In this document: positions 63,166-64,000 of the stretch, piece after piece
Numbering within the stretch: the stretch's first letter is position 1
Layout of the letters: each line of letters starts with the position of its first letter
Assembly (NCBI RefSeq): GCF_020229735.1
Contig: NZ_CP083455.1
Coordinates: 833,001 to 897,000 of the forward strand
Length of the DNA stretch: 64,000 bases
Origin: Deinococcus taeanensis
GTDB taxonomy: Bacteria > Deinococcota > Deinococci > Deinococcales > Deinococcaceae
Reading direction: 5' to 3'
Notes under the pieces: model-generated
Seen by the model: only the letters and a program-made list of their open reading frames with translations
Told to the model about the DNA's origin: nothing
The model's database searches: none
Program-made: the position numbers and the translations under genes

Positions 63166-64000
63166 GTGACCGACCTGCCTCGCCGCCTGCTGCTCCTGCT
63201 GGACGCAGAACAGCGCGGCGTGACCGCCCCCGTCGGTGTGGGCCTGAATGTGAACGCCCTGCGCCGCTGGGCCCAGGCGCGGCAGTGGCAGGTCACCACC
63301 CTGCCGCCTGCGCCCGGCGACACCAGCTGGTTGTGGTGTCCTGCGCGCCGCAGTGACCTGCTCCGGTTGCCCCCGGAGCAGGGGGGCACGCTGGTGCTGG
63401 CCGACACGGACCTGCTGCTTGACGAGGAGGACTGGGCGGCCGCCCTGCCCGGACAGACGGCCGAGCAGTCCGCGCGCTCCCACCACGCCACGCGCGGCTG
63501 GCCGGCGGCGCTTCCCCTGGCCCGCCTGTACCCGGACGGGGCGCACCTGCACCTCCACCCGCAGGCGGCGGCCCTGCTGGGCCCACTCCTGCCGCCTGAG
63601 GACCTGAGAGCCTCAGCGCAGCGTCTGGCGACTGCCCACACGGTCACGCCCCAGGTGGCCCGCACGTTGGACGTTCCCCCCGACACCCTTCACGACCTGC
63701 AGGACGGCGGCTGGCTGTGGCCGGAACCGCACGGCTGGTCCTTCCCACCCTTCTTGCGGGACCTGCTGTGCCCTCATCCTGACCCGGACCTCGCCCAGAA
63801 GGCCGCGCAGACGCTGGAGGACGAGGGCCTGCCCGACGCGGCCCTGCACACCCTGGCGCGCGCCGCCCTGTGGGGCGCGTACCTGCAGCTGCTGACCCTC
63901 ACTGCCCGCGCCAGCCAGCGCGAGGACGCCCTGCGCGCCGCGCTGCGGCCCCTCCCGGACCGCTGGCGCCGCGAACCCCAGGCGGCGTACCTTGCCGGAC
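63166..64000 (+). CDS. Probable MalT-like transcriptional regulator (partial)
   Basis: The gene runs off the right edge; 278 codons are visible. GTG 63166 lies 6 nt after TATACT (63154-63159). The text RGWPAALPLARLYPDG, followed by a TPR-like region (AALHTLARAALWGAYLQLLT), resembles MalT/LuxR regulators of the STAND class after their NTPase domain. No Walker A motif is visible in this part, so it may be a shortened member. The DNA-binding domain would lie beyond the window. Target genes are unknown; the protease gene is divergent from it. Confidence 0.6.
   Translation, partial: MTDLPRRLLLLLDAEQRGVTAPVGVGLNVNALRRWAQARQWQVTTLPPAPGDTSWLWCPARRSDLLRLPPEQGGTLVLADTDLLLDEEDWAAALPGQTAEQSARSHHATRGWPAALPLARLYPDGAHLHLHPQAAALLGPLLPPEDLRASAQRLATAHTVTPQVARTLDVPPDTLHDLQDGGWLWPEPHGWSFPPFLRDLLCPHPDPDLAQKAAQTLEDEGLPDAALHTLARAALWGAYLQLLTLTARASQREDALRAALRPLPDRWRREPQAAYLAG

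Overview
The window is GC-rich chromosomal DNA from a member of the genus Deinococcus. The main evidence is a short-form HisG paired with HisZ, LEA-like tandem 11-mer repeats, an Omp85 outer-membrane protein beside many lipoproteins, and one recurring gene-start design. In that design a TANNNT -10 box sits 6-8 nt before an ATG or GTG with no Shine-Dalgarno site, so the transcripts are probably leaderless. I count 22 such starts. No tRNA, rRNA, CRISPR array, intact transposon or prophage gene was seen. Most genes look like ordinary chromosomal housekeeping and accessory genes.

Layout. 1-2.2 kb: the end of a PatB-like aminotransferase gene converges on hisZ-hisG. 2.3-7.6 kb: a lipoprotein, a DedA membrane protein, a GH13 alpha-glucosidase with a LacI-type operator inside its promoter, an LCP cell-wall ligase, a GNAT acetyltransferase and a second lipoprotein. 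7.6-17 kb: clpS-clpA, a LEA-like repeat protein, a DUF1517 protein, an HNH protein, a diheme cytochrome c, a PAP2 phosphatase, a sugar/nucleoside ABC ATPase without its permeases, and an RhtA-like exporter. 17.5-29.3 kb: glycogen phosphorylase, an enolase-superfamily epimerase coupled to a P-loop protein, cysteine synthase, a DUF937 protein, a three-gene ABC-2 exporter, and 3-methyladenine glycosylase. 29.3-33.3 kb: methylmalonyl-CoA mutase with its MeaB chaperone. 33.5-38 kb: rpe-comB, a DUF4034/Sel1 gene cut by two in-frame stops, and nspC. 38.2-41.6 kb: a DUF4384/LGFP secreted protein, a badly frameshifted DUF554 pseudogene, and a small HTH protein with a long structured leader. 42.2-45 kb: a tightly overlapping yggS-divIVA-P450 operon. 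45.2-51.4 kb: BamA-like Omp85, an RqcH-like NFACT protein preceded by an overlapping mini-ORF, panD, and an HD-GYP phosphodiesterase. 51.4-54.4 kb: a sugar kinase, a GNAT enzyme, and about 1 kb of decayed DNA with a likely GGDEF remnant. 54.4-60.5 kb: a cytochrome c maturation operon (ccmC-D-E-F-G-H) ending in a CcmI-like/cytochrome c fusion and a Rieske protein. 61-64 kb: a subtilisin-like lipoprotein protease and the start of a probable MalT-like regulator.

Many genes are joined by 4-nt stop/start overlaps (GTGA, ATGA or TTGA), which marks operons clearly: hisZ-hisG, the P-loop gene and epimerase, the 77-residue ORF and mpg, yggS-divIVA-P450, and most of the ccm operon. Convergent ends carry long perfect hairpins. 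The points most worth following up are the P450 in a cell-division operon, the PPW-containing mini-ORF before the RqcH-like gene, the cytochrome c fusion in the ccm operon, and two clear cases of gene decay (DUF554, DUF4034/Sel1).
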